Assembly (NCBI GenBank): GCA_024114885.1
Contig: CP099424.1
Span: 2,170,001-2,234,000, forward strand
From: Septoria linicola
Taxonomy: Eukaryota; Ascomycota; Dothideomycetes; Mycosphaerellales; Mycosphaerellaceae
Length of the DNA: 64,000 nucleotides
Reading direction: 5' to 3'
Part shown: positions 38,791 to 51,200 of the stretch, piece after piece
How positions within the stretch are numbered: position 1 is the first letter of the stretch
Layout: each line of letters starts with the position of its first letter
Translations under genes and position numbers: made by a program
The notes under the pieces: model-generated
The model's database searches: none
The model's input: only the letters and a program-made list of their open reading frames with translations
What the model was told of the DNA's origin: nothing

Positions 38791-40113
38791 ATAGACGATA
38801 CTTAATTAGAGGTATAAGCTAAGATCTAGCTACTAAAGCCTAGCCTCTACTATAAAAGAGCTAATCTTCCTAAGATCGTACTATCTCGAGTACTTCTCTT
38901 AGTTCTAAAGCTACTATTAAGCTCTAATTAGAGCTTTCTAAGCTTATAATTTACTAGACTAGTAGAAATCTAGCTAAATCTTAGCTATTCTAAGTACTTC
39001 TTTTATTCCTAAAGCTACTATCGAGCTCTAATCTAAGCCTCCTAAGCTTCTCTTTTACTAGATTAGTAGAAATCTAGCTAATCCTAACTATCCTAACGCT
39101 ATTTTCTATAGCTAAGATAAGTATCTATATAGCTAGTTACTCTCCTAAGCTTAACTTTTAAGTATAGATTCTATATCTAATAGTTAACCTACTATCCTAC
39201 TCCTTTTTCTAAGTCCTAAGCCTACTATCGCTATAAAAGTTAGCTATCCTAAGCTACTTTCTACTACTAGGTCTTAAAAATCTAAGCTAGAGCTATACCT
39301 CTAAAGCTCTTTTCTACTAGCGATTTCTAAGGTTAGTACTACGATCTACCTTCCTAGAGTCCTTTTCTATTACTAATCGACGAAGTAAGATAATAATTTT
39401 CTATTCTAAAGATCTTTTTACTACTAGTTTTCGCCTAACTAAAGGAATCGCTAAAAATATTAGTTTCTAGTAGAGAATTCTTAAAGTTTAAGGTTTTAGA
39501 CTACGTAAGAGTAGAGAAGCTTAAATCTTTAGCGATAGTAGCTCTAATAGCTCCTTTCTAGCTATTAATTATAGCGCTAGCGGTCTCTTACGATATAGAA
39601 AGCGCGATCTAGTAAGTCGACTAGGTATACGAAAAATAAGGCTCTTTTAAGTTAGTAGAAGTAATAACGATAGTATCTAAGTCTTAGTCCTTATCGGTAA
39701 TAGTAAGATATATACTATAGTAGTTAGTAGTTACGTTAGTAGTATACGACGGCTATAGAAGCGTTAAGGTAAAGTAAACTTTTAGTTATCTTTTTAAATA
39801 ATAACTAAAACCTTATATAACTAAGCCCTATATATAGACCTCTAATCCTAATAGTAGTTACGCTACTACGATAAGATATATAATTAGACTACTCTTACGC
39901 TCTAAACGATCTCTTCTTCCTTATTAACTATTAACTAGTTACTATAGAGCTATACTTCTATTAAGTTCGATTCTTATCTTTCGTTACTACCTAGTAACGC
40001 TATATAGCTATTTATATACGTAAGCGGTAACTAATATAATAGAAAACTCTATAACCGGTCACGTGCCTAACCCTCCTCGCTATTTAAGTTACTCGTTACT
40101 AGTTACACGCTTT
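38791..40113 (+). other. E1 post-pol spacer with 52-bp array and palindrome
   Basis: The array starts at about 38884 (TCTCGAG, a mutated TCCTAAG block), with the next block at 38936, and runs to about 39455, equal to E0 in unit number. The palindrome is at 39780-39810 with its centre changed. No other structure seen before ORF3. Confidence 0.65.
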
Positions 40114-43100
40114 ATATCGCTCTAAGCTACTAATACGACTAATTAAAGACGTTCTCTTTCTTTATCGCGTATAAAGAACAAGACTTCTCCTTTCTAGCGT
40201 TCTTTAACGCCTAAACGCTTATTAAGACTAGCGCTTTTACCTTCTACCTTACCTATTCGAAGTCCTATATAAGAACTACCTAGATAAGATTCTCTAAAGA
40301 AATAACGAGAGATAGCTTCTTTAAGTTCTATATAAGGTATAGCGCTCGCTCGTACTAATCGCGAAGGCTCTCTCGTTAGTTTCTAGGCCTTAAGCGGGCC
40401 TCTTACTAGTATAACAAACCTTGATAACGCTACCGAAGCTATTCTATCGCTAGAAACGCTATAAGAATAAGAGAAGAGTATCGACTTAGTACTTAAGTAA
40501 GTTAAGGAAGCGAACGATAGAATAAAGATTAGTATATTTAACTTCTTTAAACGCCTCTTAGCTAAGATTTTACTAAAGTACCTTAACGCGTAGAGCGTAA
40601 AGCGTAATAATATAAAGAAGATACGCTAAGAAGGCTAAGACTTAGTAAAAGAGAGAAACTTAATCTAGTAGTAGCTATATATAGAGTTTAGGTACGAGTA
40701 GAACTTCCTCTTCCTTAACTAAGTCTTATATAATAAAGAAATACTTAGGAACCTTTATTAATAGTTAAATAAGTATAAAAGCGTCTTCGAAGAGAGCGAG
40801 CCTAAAGACTAGGTTTTCTTAGCGTAGTAAAAGTAAGATCGTTTCTATTAGTAGATAGCGAATATATTCTCTTATAGCTAGTATTTTTAGCTATAGAGAA
40901 GTAAGAAGACTCCTAGCTCGTAGAGCTTAGGCTTTATTAATACGAACTTAGATAGGAGACGCTACTAGAACAAGTTTAAGATAGAGCTCTCGTAGGTCGA
41001 CGTATTTAGCTATAAGATAAGAGAGGTATACCTAGAAGTAAGCTATAAGCTTAATTAGTACGAATTTATAGTTAAGCTTACTAAAGGAGAGCGTAAAGGA
41101 GAGACCTTTAAAGAACTGACCTACGTGTTTCTAGTAGTAGAGAAATAGCTCTTAATATCCTATAGACTATTACTTCCTCTTAGAAATCTAAGATCTAATA
41201 GATAACTCTCTTCCTCTACGCCTAAGAGCCTATCCTTATCTAGTCCTACTCGAAACTCTAGTTAAGAAGAAGAAAAAGAAAGTAATTTACTTATAACTCT
41301 AGAGCCTCGTCTTAGAGATTCTATATCGTCTAGTACTATATAGAGGCTAAAAGCTTAATTAGAGAAGTTAACGCTAAGCTCTATAAAGAAGCTTACGCCT
41401 ATCCTTCGTAAGAGCGAGAGGCTTACTAGAATTCGTACTAGAGAAACTATTATTACCTCGATCGAAACTTCTCCTATACTAAGTACTTTAGATAATAGCG
41501 ATACTATATAAGACTAAGTATTACTTACGATAGAGCCGCTACTAGGTCCGTAACGCCTATTACTAATCGTACTAGAAGATAATAGCGGAATTAAGCTAGA
41601 GAGCGACTCGGAGCCTAATCTATGTTACTAGGCTTATATAAAGGATAGTATTACCTTCGAAGTCTACTACTATATAATCGTTAGTAGAGCTCTTAAAGAA
41701 GTCGATAATGTCTAGGAGAAGAAGAAAGTAACTAAGAGCTACGCTTTAATTAATATTCTTTCGTACCTTAGCTAGCCTCTTTATAAAGAATATATAGCTA
41801 AGATAGGTAATACTATAGGTTTAAAGCTACTAAAGACGGCTAACGTAACGTATACCCTCTACTAGCGTATTATTTAGATAGGTAGTATAGCTAATCTCTA
41901 AGCTCTTATCGCCTAGAATACTTAAAACCGGACGTAGTTTAAGCTAGAAGCGAATACTTTCTTCTTTAAACTAGTAGGACGCCTCTATCGTAGTAAGAAG
42001 AGTACTAATACTTAGGAACTAGAGGACGATATTAACGCTCTAATACGCGAGGTAGGAGAAAGCTATCTCGGACCCTTTTAGTTCGTAGTAACCGAAGTAG
42101 ACTTGAAGGTTACTTCTAACGTCTATTAGAGGGCTTAGGAGCTCTTAGACTATAATAGTAATAAGAGTACCTAGACCGATTATAGCTTCCTCTTTTATTC
42201 TCCTTCTACTAGAGGCCTATTTTAGATCCTAGACTCTTTACTTAAAGCTATACGGTATAAGTTTATAGTATATCGATAGTATAATATAGCTATTAGTTAG
42301 TATAGTTAGTCTCGTAGTATATAGTACTCGCTATCCTAATAGCTTCTTCGCTAATATCCTTTACTATAGCTATACTAGCTAATTACTACTCTATATACGA
42401 CTATTAAGTACGTAGCCTACCTATCTACTATCTTTTATATCTTCGACGATAAGGCTAGTTCTAACTACCTTAACAGCTTCTAGTATATCGCCTTAAATAA
42501 GAATATACTACTTAAGAAGAAGAGCCTTAATTAGGTTTAGTTTACGGTCTCTCTAGACGATACTAGCGATAGAGGACGACTTTTACTAACCTTGGACACG
42601 ATTAGTAATAAGCTCTTTAACCCTAAGGAGGTAAAGTAGCTAGTAAGGCGTATTATCGCTAATAAGTAAAGCTATAGTATAGGCTTCGTCGAGACTATAC
42701 CTCTAGTAATTACTAACGAAATAAAAGCTAATCTTAAGCTTAGTTAGAAGAACCTTTATACTAATATAGGCTCGCTAGTTATTTCGTACCCCTATATCTC
42801 TTAGTAGTATACTCGTATAGGCGAAGAGTATCGTATAATTCTAATAGTGTTTCTAGCCTACCCTAATAGTCGTATATTAGATAAGCTATCTAATAGTAAT
42901 CACGTTAACGTTCCTACGATCTATAGTATATATCTCTATCGCGAGTAGATACCCTTTATAGCTTCTAGTACTATATACCCTATACGAGCGATAAAACCTT
43001 TCGCTATAGAGGTACTATTAACCGGCCTAGGCTCGATTTCCGATATCTTAGTAGGCCGAGTTCTATAGGCGGATTAGGTAGTAAGTATAGAAATAAAGAA

Positions 43101-43511
43101 GCTCTTTAGTATAAGTAAGAAGGAGTTTAAGGTCTATATAGCCGAGTAGTAGACTACGGCTAAAGCTTAGTTCGATACCGCCTACGTTATAGCTATAGAT
43201 ATTAAAGAGTAGGTGTTTAGTAAAGCTAGCTTTATAAGCGTAGATAGTAACTTAGAAGTATTAGTATTAAAGAAGAGAGAGGCTATTCCTAAGGAGATCC
43301 CTAAGGATATAGTAGAAGAGTAGTAGCTAGCGAATAATAATCGGATCTAAGAAGGTATTTTTAGTAGTTATCGTTAGAAAAGGTAACTATTTAATAGGCC
43401 TCTAATTAAAAGTTTAATAGACTTTAATAGAAAAACTAGCTAGTTTTAAGTAGTTCTAAGTAAGATCTACGAGTAGTTAGGTGTCTAGTTAGATACTAAG
43501 GAAAGGAGGAT
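40114..43511 (+). pseudogene. ORF3 of E1, uninterrupted copy (about 1,130 codons)
   Basis: The start codon is mutated to ATA (40114), aligned to the ATG of E2. The frame is collinear with E2 ORF3 over its full length and is not interrupted by E3, so it gives the natural continuity at the E3 target (about 41590). It ends at the purine-rich tract (about 43498-43511) and 3' LTR. Same composition as in E2: Ser/Arg-rich N-terminus, charged middle, conserved C-terminal blocks. No recognised family. The length of about 3.4 kb equals that of the E0 copy. Confidence 0.68.
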
Positions 43512-43791
43512 TAGTAAGGTAAAGGCCTACCTATATACTGTACTTAGTAGTTTTAGTATAAAAGCAAGGTAGTAGCTCGTTTCTAAGATAGTAATATTTA
43601 CTCTACTTGATTAATTTAATGTCCTACGGTCCTAGTATAAGGCTCTTAGTCCTAGAGCTACTATTTTAAGCTCGTTACTACTATTTAATTAACGTATTAT
43701 AAGACTATTACTCTCCGAACAGGTCTTGTTCTATAGCGACTACTCTTATACCTACCTAGAAGGTTAGTATTAGGGTAGTTATTATCTATTA
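43512..43791 (+). repeat. E1 3' LTR (280 bp)
   Basis: Pairs with 10646-10925. Followed by the TSD ATAC (43792-43795), after which E0 resumes. Confidence 0.94.
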
Positions 43792-43889
43792 ATACGTAAG
43801 TAGTAACTAATATAATAGAAAACTCTATAACTAGTTACGCGCCTAACCCTTCTCGCTATTTAAGTTACTTATTACTAGTTACGCGCTTT

Positions 43890-46800
43890 ATATCGCCTTA
43901 AGCTACTAATACGACTAATTAAAGACGTTCTCTTTCTCTATCGCGTATAAAGAATAAGACTTCTTCTTTCTAGCGTTCTTTAACGTCTAAACGCTTATTA
44001 AGACTAGCGCTCTCGCCTTCTACCTCGCCTATTCGAAGTCTAATATAAGAACTACCTAGATAAGATTCCTTAAAGAAAAGATAAAAGATAGCTTCTTTAA
44101 GTTCTATATAAGATATAGCGCTCGCTTATACTAATCGCGAAGGCTCTCTTATTAGTTTCTAGGCCTTAAGCGGACCTCTTACTAGTATAATAAATCTTAA
44201 TAACGCTACTAAAGCTATTCTATCGCTAGAAACGCTATAAGAATAAGAGGAGAGTATCGACTTAGTACTTAAGTAAGTCGAGAAAGTAAACGATAGAATA
44301 AAGATTAGTATATTTAATTTCTTTAAACGCCTTTTAGCTAAGATTTTACTAAAGTATCTTGACGCGTAGAGCGTAAAGCGCGATAATATAAAGAAGATAC
44401 GCTAAGAAGGCCGAGACTTAGTAAAAGAGAGAAACTTAATTTAGTAGTAGCTATATATAGAGTTTAGATACGAGTAGAACTTCTCTTTCTTTGACTAAGT
44501 CTTATACGATAAAGAGATACTTAGGAACCTTTATTAATAGTTAAATAAGTATAAAGGTATCTTCGAAGAGAGTAAGCTTAAAGACTAGGTCTTCTTAGTA
44601 TAGTAAAAGTAAGATCGTTTCTATTAGTAGGTAGCGAATATATTCTCTCGTAGCTAGTATTTTTAGCTATAGAGAAGTAAGAAGACTCCTAGCTTATAGA
44701 GCTTAGGCTTTATTAATATAAACTTAGATAGAAGACGCTACTAGAATAAGTTTAAAGTAGAGCTCTCGTAAGTCGACGTATTTAGCTATAAGATAAGAGA
44801 AGTACGCCTAGAGGCGAGCTATAGACTTAATTAGTATAGATTTATAGTTAAGCTTACTAAAAGAGAGATCTTCGAAGAACTAACTTACGTGTTCCTAGTA
44901 GTAGAGAAATAGCTCTTAATATCTTATAGACTATTACCTCCTCTTAGAAATCTAAGATCTAATAGACGACCCTCCTCCTCTATACCTAAGAGCCTATCCT
45001 TATCTAGTCCTACTCGAAACTCTAATTAAGAAAGAGAAGGAGAAGGTAGTTTACTTACGACTCTAGAGCCTCGCCTTAGAGATACTATATCGCCTAGTAC
45101 TATATAGAGGCTAAAAGCTTAGTTAGAGAAGTTAACGCTAAGCTCTATAAAGAAGCCTACGCTTGTCTTTTATAAGAGTAGAAGGCTTACTAGAATTCGT
45201 ACTAGAGAAACTATTATTAACTCGATCGAAACTTCTCTTATACTAAGTACTTTAGATACTAGCGATCCTACGTAAGACTAAGTACTACCTACGACGGAGC
45301 TACTACTAGGTCCGTAACGCCTATCGCTAATCGTACTAGAAGATAATAGTGGAATTAAGCTAGAGAGCGACTTAGAGCCTAATCTACGTTACTAAGCTTA
45401 TATAAAAGATAGTATTACCTTCGAAGTCTACTACTATATAATCGTTAGTAGAGCTCTTAAAGAGGTTAATAATATCTAGAAGAAGAAGAAAGTAGTAGAG
45501 AGCTACGCTTTAATTAATATTCTTCTATATCTTAGCTAGCCTCTTTATAAAGAATATATAGCTAAGATAGGTAATACTATAGGTTTAAAGCTACTAAAAA
45601 TAGCTAACGTAACGTATACCCTCTACTAGCGTATTATTTAGATAGGTAGTATAGCTGATCTCTAAGCCCTTATCGTCTAGAATACTTAAAACTAGACGTA
45701 GTTTAAGCTAGAAGCGAATACTTTCTTCTCTAAGCCTATAGGACGTACTCGTCGTAGTAAGAAGAGTACTAATACTTAGGAACTAGAGGACGATATTAAC
45801 GCTCTAATATATAAGGTAGGTAGAGGCTACCTTAGACCCTTTTAGTTCTCTACGACCGAGGTAGACTTAAAGGTTACTTCTAACGTTTATTAGAGGGCTT
45901 AGGAGCTCTTAGACTACGATAGTAATAAGGATACCTAGACCGACTATAGCTTCCTCTTTTGTTCTCCTTCTACTAGAGGCCTATTTTAGATCCTAGACTC
46001 TTTACTCGAAGCTATATAGTATAAGTTTATAGTATATCGATAGTATAATATAGCTATTAGTTAGTATAGTTAGTCTCGTAGTATATAGTACTCGCTATCC
46101 TAATAGCTTCTTTACTAGTATCCTCTACTATAGCTATACTAGCTAGTTACTACTCTATATACGACTATTAAGTACGTAGCCTACCTATCTACTACCTTTT
46201 ATATCTTCGATAATAAAGTAGGTTCTAACTACCTTAATAGCTTCTAGTATATCGCCTTAAACGAGAATATACTACTTAAGGAGAAAGGGCTTAATTAGGT
46301 TTAATTTACGATCTCTCTAGACGATACCGGCGATAGAGGACGACTTTTACTAACTTCGGACACGATTAGTAACGAGCTCTTTAACCCTAAGGAAGTAAAG
46401 TAGCTAGTAAGGCGTATTATTACTAATAAGTAAAGCTATAGTATAGGCTTCGTCGAGACTATACCTCTAGTAATTACTAACGAAATAAAAGCTAATCTTA
46501 AGCTTAGTTAGAAGAATCCTTATACTAATATAGGCTCGCTAGTTATTTCGTACTCCTATATCTCTTAGTAGTATACTCGTATAGGCGAAGAGTATTATAT
46601 AATTCTAATAGTGTTTCTAGCCTACTCTAATAGTCGAACGTTAGATAAGCTACCTAATAGTAACTACGTTAACGTTCCTACGATCTATAGCGTATATCTC
46701 TACTATAAGTAGATATCCTTTATAGCTTCTAGTACTATATACCCTATACGAGTAATAAAACTCTTCGCTACTAAGGTACTTCTAACTAGCCTAGGCTCGA

Positions 46801-47275
46801 TTTCCGATACCTTAGTAGGCCGAGTTCTATAGGCGGATTAGGTAGTAAGTATAAAGATAAAGAAGCTCTTTAGTATAAGTAAGGAGGAGTTTAAGGTCTA
46901 TATAGCTAAATAGTAGACTACAGCTAAAGCTTAATTCGATACCGCCTACGCTATAGCTATAGATATTAAAGAGTAGGTGTTTAGCAAAGCTAGCTTTATA
47001 AGCGTAGATAGTAACTTAGAAATATTAGTATTAAAGAAGAGAAAGGCCGTTCCTAAGGAAATCCTTAAAAATATAGTAGAAGAGTAGCGTCTAGCGAATA
47101 ATAATTAGATCTAAGAAAGTGTTTTTAGTAGTTATTATTAGAAAAGGTAACTATTTAATAGGCCTCTAATTGAAAGTTTAATAGACTTTAATAGAACAAC
47201 TAGTTAGTTTTAAGTAATTCTAAGTAAGATCTATAGGTAGTTAGGTATCTAGTTAGACACTAAGGAAGAGAGGAT
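43890..47275 (+). pseudogene. ORF3 of E0
   Basis: Third copy of the extra gene; start codon mutated to ATA (43890). Collinear with the E1 and E2 copies and 3,386 bases long, the same as E2 without E3. The E3 target site is empty here (about 45353). Read with RIP stops as Gln/Trp the frame holds to the polypurine tract. Having three copies would allow a consensus that is less affected by RIP than any one copy. Confidence 0.68.
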
Positions 47276-47555
47276 TAGTAAGGTAAAGGCCTACCTATAT
47301 ACTATACTTAGCGCTTTTAGTATAAAAGTAAGGTAGTAGCTCGTTTCTAAGATAGTAATATTTACTCTACTTAATTAATTTAATGTCCTACGGTCCTAGT
47401 ATAAGGCTCTTAGTCCTAGGACTACTATTTTAAGCTCGTTACTACTATTTAATTAACGTATTACAAGACTATTACTATCTAAACAGGTCTTGTTCTATAA
47501 CGACTACTCTTATACCTACCTAGAGGGTTAGTATTAGAGTAGTTATTATCTATTA
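47276..47555 (+). repeat. E0 3' LTR (280 bp)
   Basis: Same ends and length as the other family LTRs. Its last base is also the first base of the Copia-2 TSD AATAC (47555-47559). Confidence 0.93.
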
Positions 47556-47559
47556 ATAC

Positions 47560-47836
47560 TATTAAGAATGTATTCTAGATAGTTAGTCTAGATATAGACT
47601 TCTAAGCATAGTTCTAGATACCTAAGGCACCTACCTAAGGCTTAGTAAGAGGTATATCTTGCTTCTCCTTCTTCTCTTCTTAGATAACTAACTTAATCAA
47701 CTTTATATTTGGTTCCTAGTATATTGCTACTATACTATATATATAAGTTAGTTCAAGATTAATCCCCTATTCTTCTTTACTACGCTATACCCTCCTTAAC
47801 ATTATATAGCATATAACACGCCCTCTACTTTTAATA
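47560..47836 (+). repeat. Copia-2 5' LTR (277 bp)
   Basis: Begins TATTAAGAATG (TGTTAAGAATG in the other copies) and ends CTTTTAATA. The first TpG is mutated here and intact in the 3' LTR. Confidence 0.94.
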
Positions 47837-47849
47837 GGTTATAAGCCCG
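47837..47849 (+). other. Copia-2 primer-binding site, initiator-tRNA anticodon type
   Basis: GGTTATAAGCCCG starts at the base after the 5' LTR. With one RIP change (TATGAG to TATAAG) it is complementary to the anticodon stem-loop of fungal initiator tRNA-Met, which contains GGGCTCATAACC. Copia-type elements are known to prime from a half-tRNA cut in the anticodon loop. The match is from memory of the tRNA, so it should be checked. Confidence 0.6.
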
Positions 47850-48290
47850 GGTTTATATACTAAATAGGAGCAACCTATATTAGTATAGGTTACTTATATC
47901 CCTTACAGTTTATAGAAAACATTTAGGGCCTAGAAGTTTCCCTAACTATATTACTAACGAAGCTAGTTTGCACCTAGTAGTATATAAGTTAGTAAAGATC
48001 TCTATAAGACAGTAGTATGTTTCTACTTTATTAATACCTACCTAGTTCTCTACTATTGCACCTAGCATTACTAGAGTTAGAAGAGGCTACTTAGCCTTCC
48101 TACTACCTAGTAACAGAAACTCTGCTAAGAGAGAAAGATCTAAGTCTTAGTAATTTCCTAAATACGAGGAATCCCTGTCCCTTAGAGCTAGTCTCCCTAC
48201 TATAAGAAATTACTCTTCTCTAGAATCCTTAGCTAGTCTGAAGTATTCTACTACTTATTTATTCTATTTACCTATTTCTATAATAGACTA
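47850..48290 (+). other. Copia-2 leader
   Basis: About 440 bases between the primer-binding site and the first Gag-like reading. No other structure seen. Confidence 0.5.
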
Positions 48291-51200
48291 AGAGGATAAG
48301 AAGAGCTAAAGGATTCCAATCCTAGATAGAACTAACTAGAAGAGATAGTTTAAGCTATAGACAGACAAGCTAGAAGGGAAGGACTAGTTCTAGGCAATTA
48401 GCTAACTAATTATTAGAGGGAACCTATACATAGTTTAGTAGGACACTAGTCTCTAGATGTATATTACTTAGAATTAACACTTCTTAAAAGACAATATAGT
48501 ATACAGGTTCAGTATTAGATGCAGTATTAGTAAAGATAATAAGATAGAGCTAGAGATATAGTATGTTACTATACTAGTAGCTAAGATATAGGTAATTCTC
48601 TAGAATAAGTATAATAGAGTCCTAAAGTCCTATACTATAGGTCTGATTAAGTAGTTTGTTATATTTAGGATGTTACCTAATAAGACAATTAGGGAAGTAT
48701 AGAGATACCTTAGAGGCCTAGGTAAGAGGATTACTAAGATTAATCCTTAGGAAGCTTACTACTAGAGCTAAGAGAAAAGGCTAAAACATCTCCTATAGTC
48801 CCTACCTGTATTATACTAAGTAGCTAAGGATGCTATTATAACCTAACTATCCTTAGATATAGATACTATTCTCCTTCTACTTAAGTCCTAAGAGGTAAGA
48901 GACAATTTAGATAAGATAGACATAGGTTTAGCTATATTCTATTCTAGGCAGCTCTACTAAGGAAAGTCCCTACTAATATACTAGCTCTATAAGAAAGGGA
49001 AGCACTAGTTAAAAGATTGTCCTAACCTCCCTACTACTAAGAAACTATCCTAGTAGAGAAATAGTACTAAGAACTAGAAGGACCCTTAGGGATTATTCCT
49101 TAGAGGAAGGGTTAGAAGATCCTCTTTACTAAGGAATACTAGATATATTAAGAAAGCTATCTATAAGTTATTATTATATAATAAGCTAAAGAAGGTTATC
49201 TAGAAAATAGGCAAGTAGCTTTAGAGGATAGAAAAGTCTAGAAAGCTTCTAAAGAAAGGATTTTCAGCCTAGGAGTCTAGTTCTAGTTCTGATTCTAGAA
49301 CTTACTCTAGTTCTAGAAGTAATAATAATTCCCTATTAGAAGATAATAACTAAGATAAATTAGCCTATTCTATAATTAAGGCTAAAGGCAAGTTATTACT
49401 CCAAGAATAGCTCTTAGATTCCTATACCTTATCCTATATAACTAACTAACTATCCTTCTTTAGATTAGTAAAGCTACTAAGGAAGAAAGTATAGATTAAG
49501 GTAGGAGGAGGATACCTCTATACAACCTACTCTAGACTAGTATAGATAAAGGGAATCTTAGGAGGAGAAGTTCTACTTAATAGAGTACTATTTGTTCCTA
49601 ATCTTAGAGTAAATCTTATATTATAGGATTAGTTTAGTAAGTAATTTAGAGTCTAGAAGCCTAATTTTACTCTCACCTCCCTAGATAGCTAAACAGTTAT
49701 AAAGACTAAGCTAGTTAGAGGTGTTCTATTTGTTAGTAAGATATTACCTCTCCTATAGGAAAAGTTACATTACTTACTATATAATCCTATAGAGGTTAAT
49801 AATGCCTATACTGCCCTATTAGAGAAGGATCTAAAATAGTAGGAGCTATAGTATAGAAGATTTATATACTTTAGAAGAGGGTTACTCTTAAACCTTTATA
49901 AAGTTACTAACCTAAAGGAAAGAATTCTAATCCCTAGCTAGGAAGAGTATAAGTATAGGATCTATATAATAGGTAAGATAAAGAAACACCTAGGTAAGTC
50001 TATTAAGAGAAGACCTAAAAGACTAGCCCTTATATTAGTAGATATCTATAGACTATTACTATTATTAGTAAAAGGTTTTATATAGTAGCTTAAGATTGTT
50101 AATAACTTCTTAAGAAAGAAATAGGCATTTCTACTTAAGGCTAGATTAGATATACTAACTACTCTTTAGAACTAGAGGATTAAGGTAGAAAGGCAGTTAG
50201 TAGCACTCCTCAAGTCTATAAGGGCTAATAATGCTAGAGAGATCACTACTTTAATTAAATAGTAGGAGAAGGACTTTAGAATTACCCTTAAGCTAACTAA
50301 GGCCTATAATTTACTCTAGAATAGAGTAGTTAAGAGGTCTATCTAAATATTAGAGGCCTCTATTAGAGTAATGCTTAAAGAAAGCAAGATACCTATTAAG
50401 TTTTAGCTAGAAGCTCTTAAAGCATAGGTATATATAAGGAACAAGCTTCTAAATAGACCTAATGTTAAGGGATTTAAGCTCTTACCTAATAAAGCTTTTA
50501 ATAGGATTAAACTAATAGTCTCCTACCTTAAGGTATAGGGATATAGAGCTATAGTATATATAGATACAAGAGTATAGCTTTAGTAGGCAAGGAGTAATAA
50601 ACTAATAAATAGAGGAAAGGATGCTATATTTATTAGATACTATAATAATATAGTAAAGGTATAGAAGTTCTAGGAGCTAGATATAAAGGCTATTAAGTAG
50701 TATACTAATATAATCTTCTTTAAAGATAAGCTAGGTAGAGAATTAGACTTAAATATTAAGATTAAGAATCTCCCTAGTTCAGCTCTAGAAAGAAGACCTA
50801 TTAGAAGACTAAGAACTATTAGCTAGCCTACTCTATAAGCTAGTAGGAGTACCTTAGGTGCTCCTAGTCTAGGCTAGTAGAAGCCTCTTCCTCTTTAGCT
50901 ATTAGTATAGGTTTAGGAAGGAAAGAAACTCTTTATATAACTTCTACCTCTACTAGAAGATATAGGAGAGTATAGAAAATTCCTAAACTAAGAGAAAGTT
51001 AAGAAAGAATCTAAGAATTCTGCCTAAGAAACTATAGAGGTAGATTAGGAGCAGATAGCTCTAAGGTAAACCTTTAGAAAGAGGAAAGTATTCTAAGAAC
51101 TTAATAGATTTAACTAGAAGCTAAAGCTAATTAGGCTTAAGCCAGATTAGAATAGTTAGCTAGACAAGGAAATGCTTCTAGAGTATTAGGCTTTCTTCTT

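Larger units (their letters stand above)
10646..43791 (+). mobile_element. E1: complete Gypsy element inserted in E0, itself split by E2
   Basis: Flanked by a 4-bp TSD ATAC (10642-10645, 43792-43795). Both LTRs are 280 bp. Without E2 (12276-32215) and one TSD copy the element is about 13.2 kb. The empty target is seen in E2 at about 21745, where the sequence around TATATACGTGAG is continuous. Order: LTR, leader, gag, protease, RT, RNase H, integrase, 52-bp array, ORF3, polypurine tract, LTR. Confidence 0.93.
43796..47555 (+). mobile_element. E0: right arm
   Basis: Continues the sequence broken at 10645: the bases after ATAC match E2 from about 21753 onward. Carries ORF3 and the 3' LTR. Directly after the LTR comes ATAC (47556-47559), possibly the right TSD of E0, which is then overlapped by the Copia-2 target duplication. 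Confidence 0.9.
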
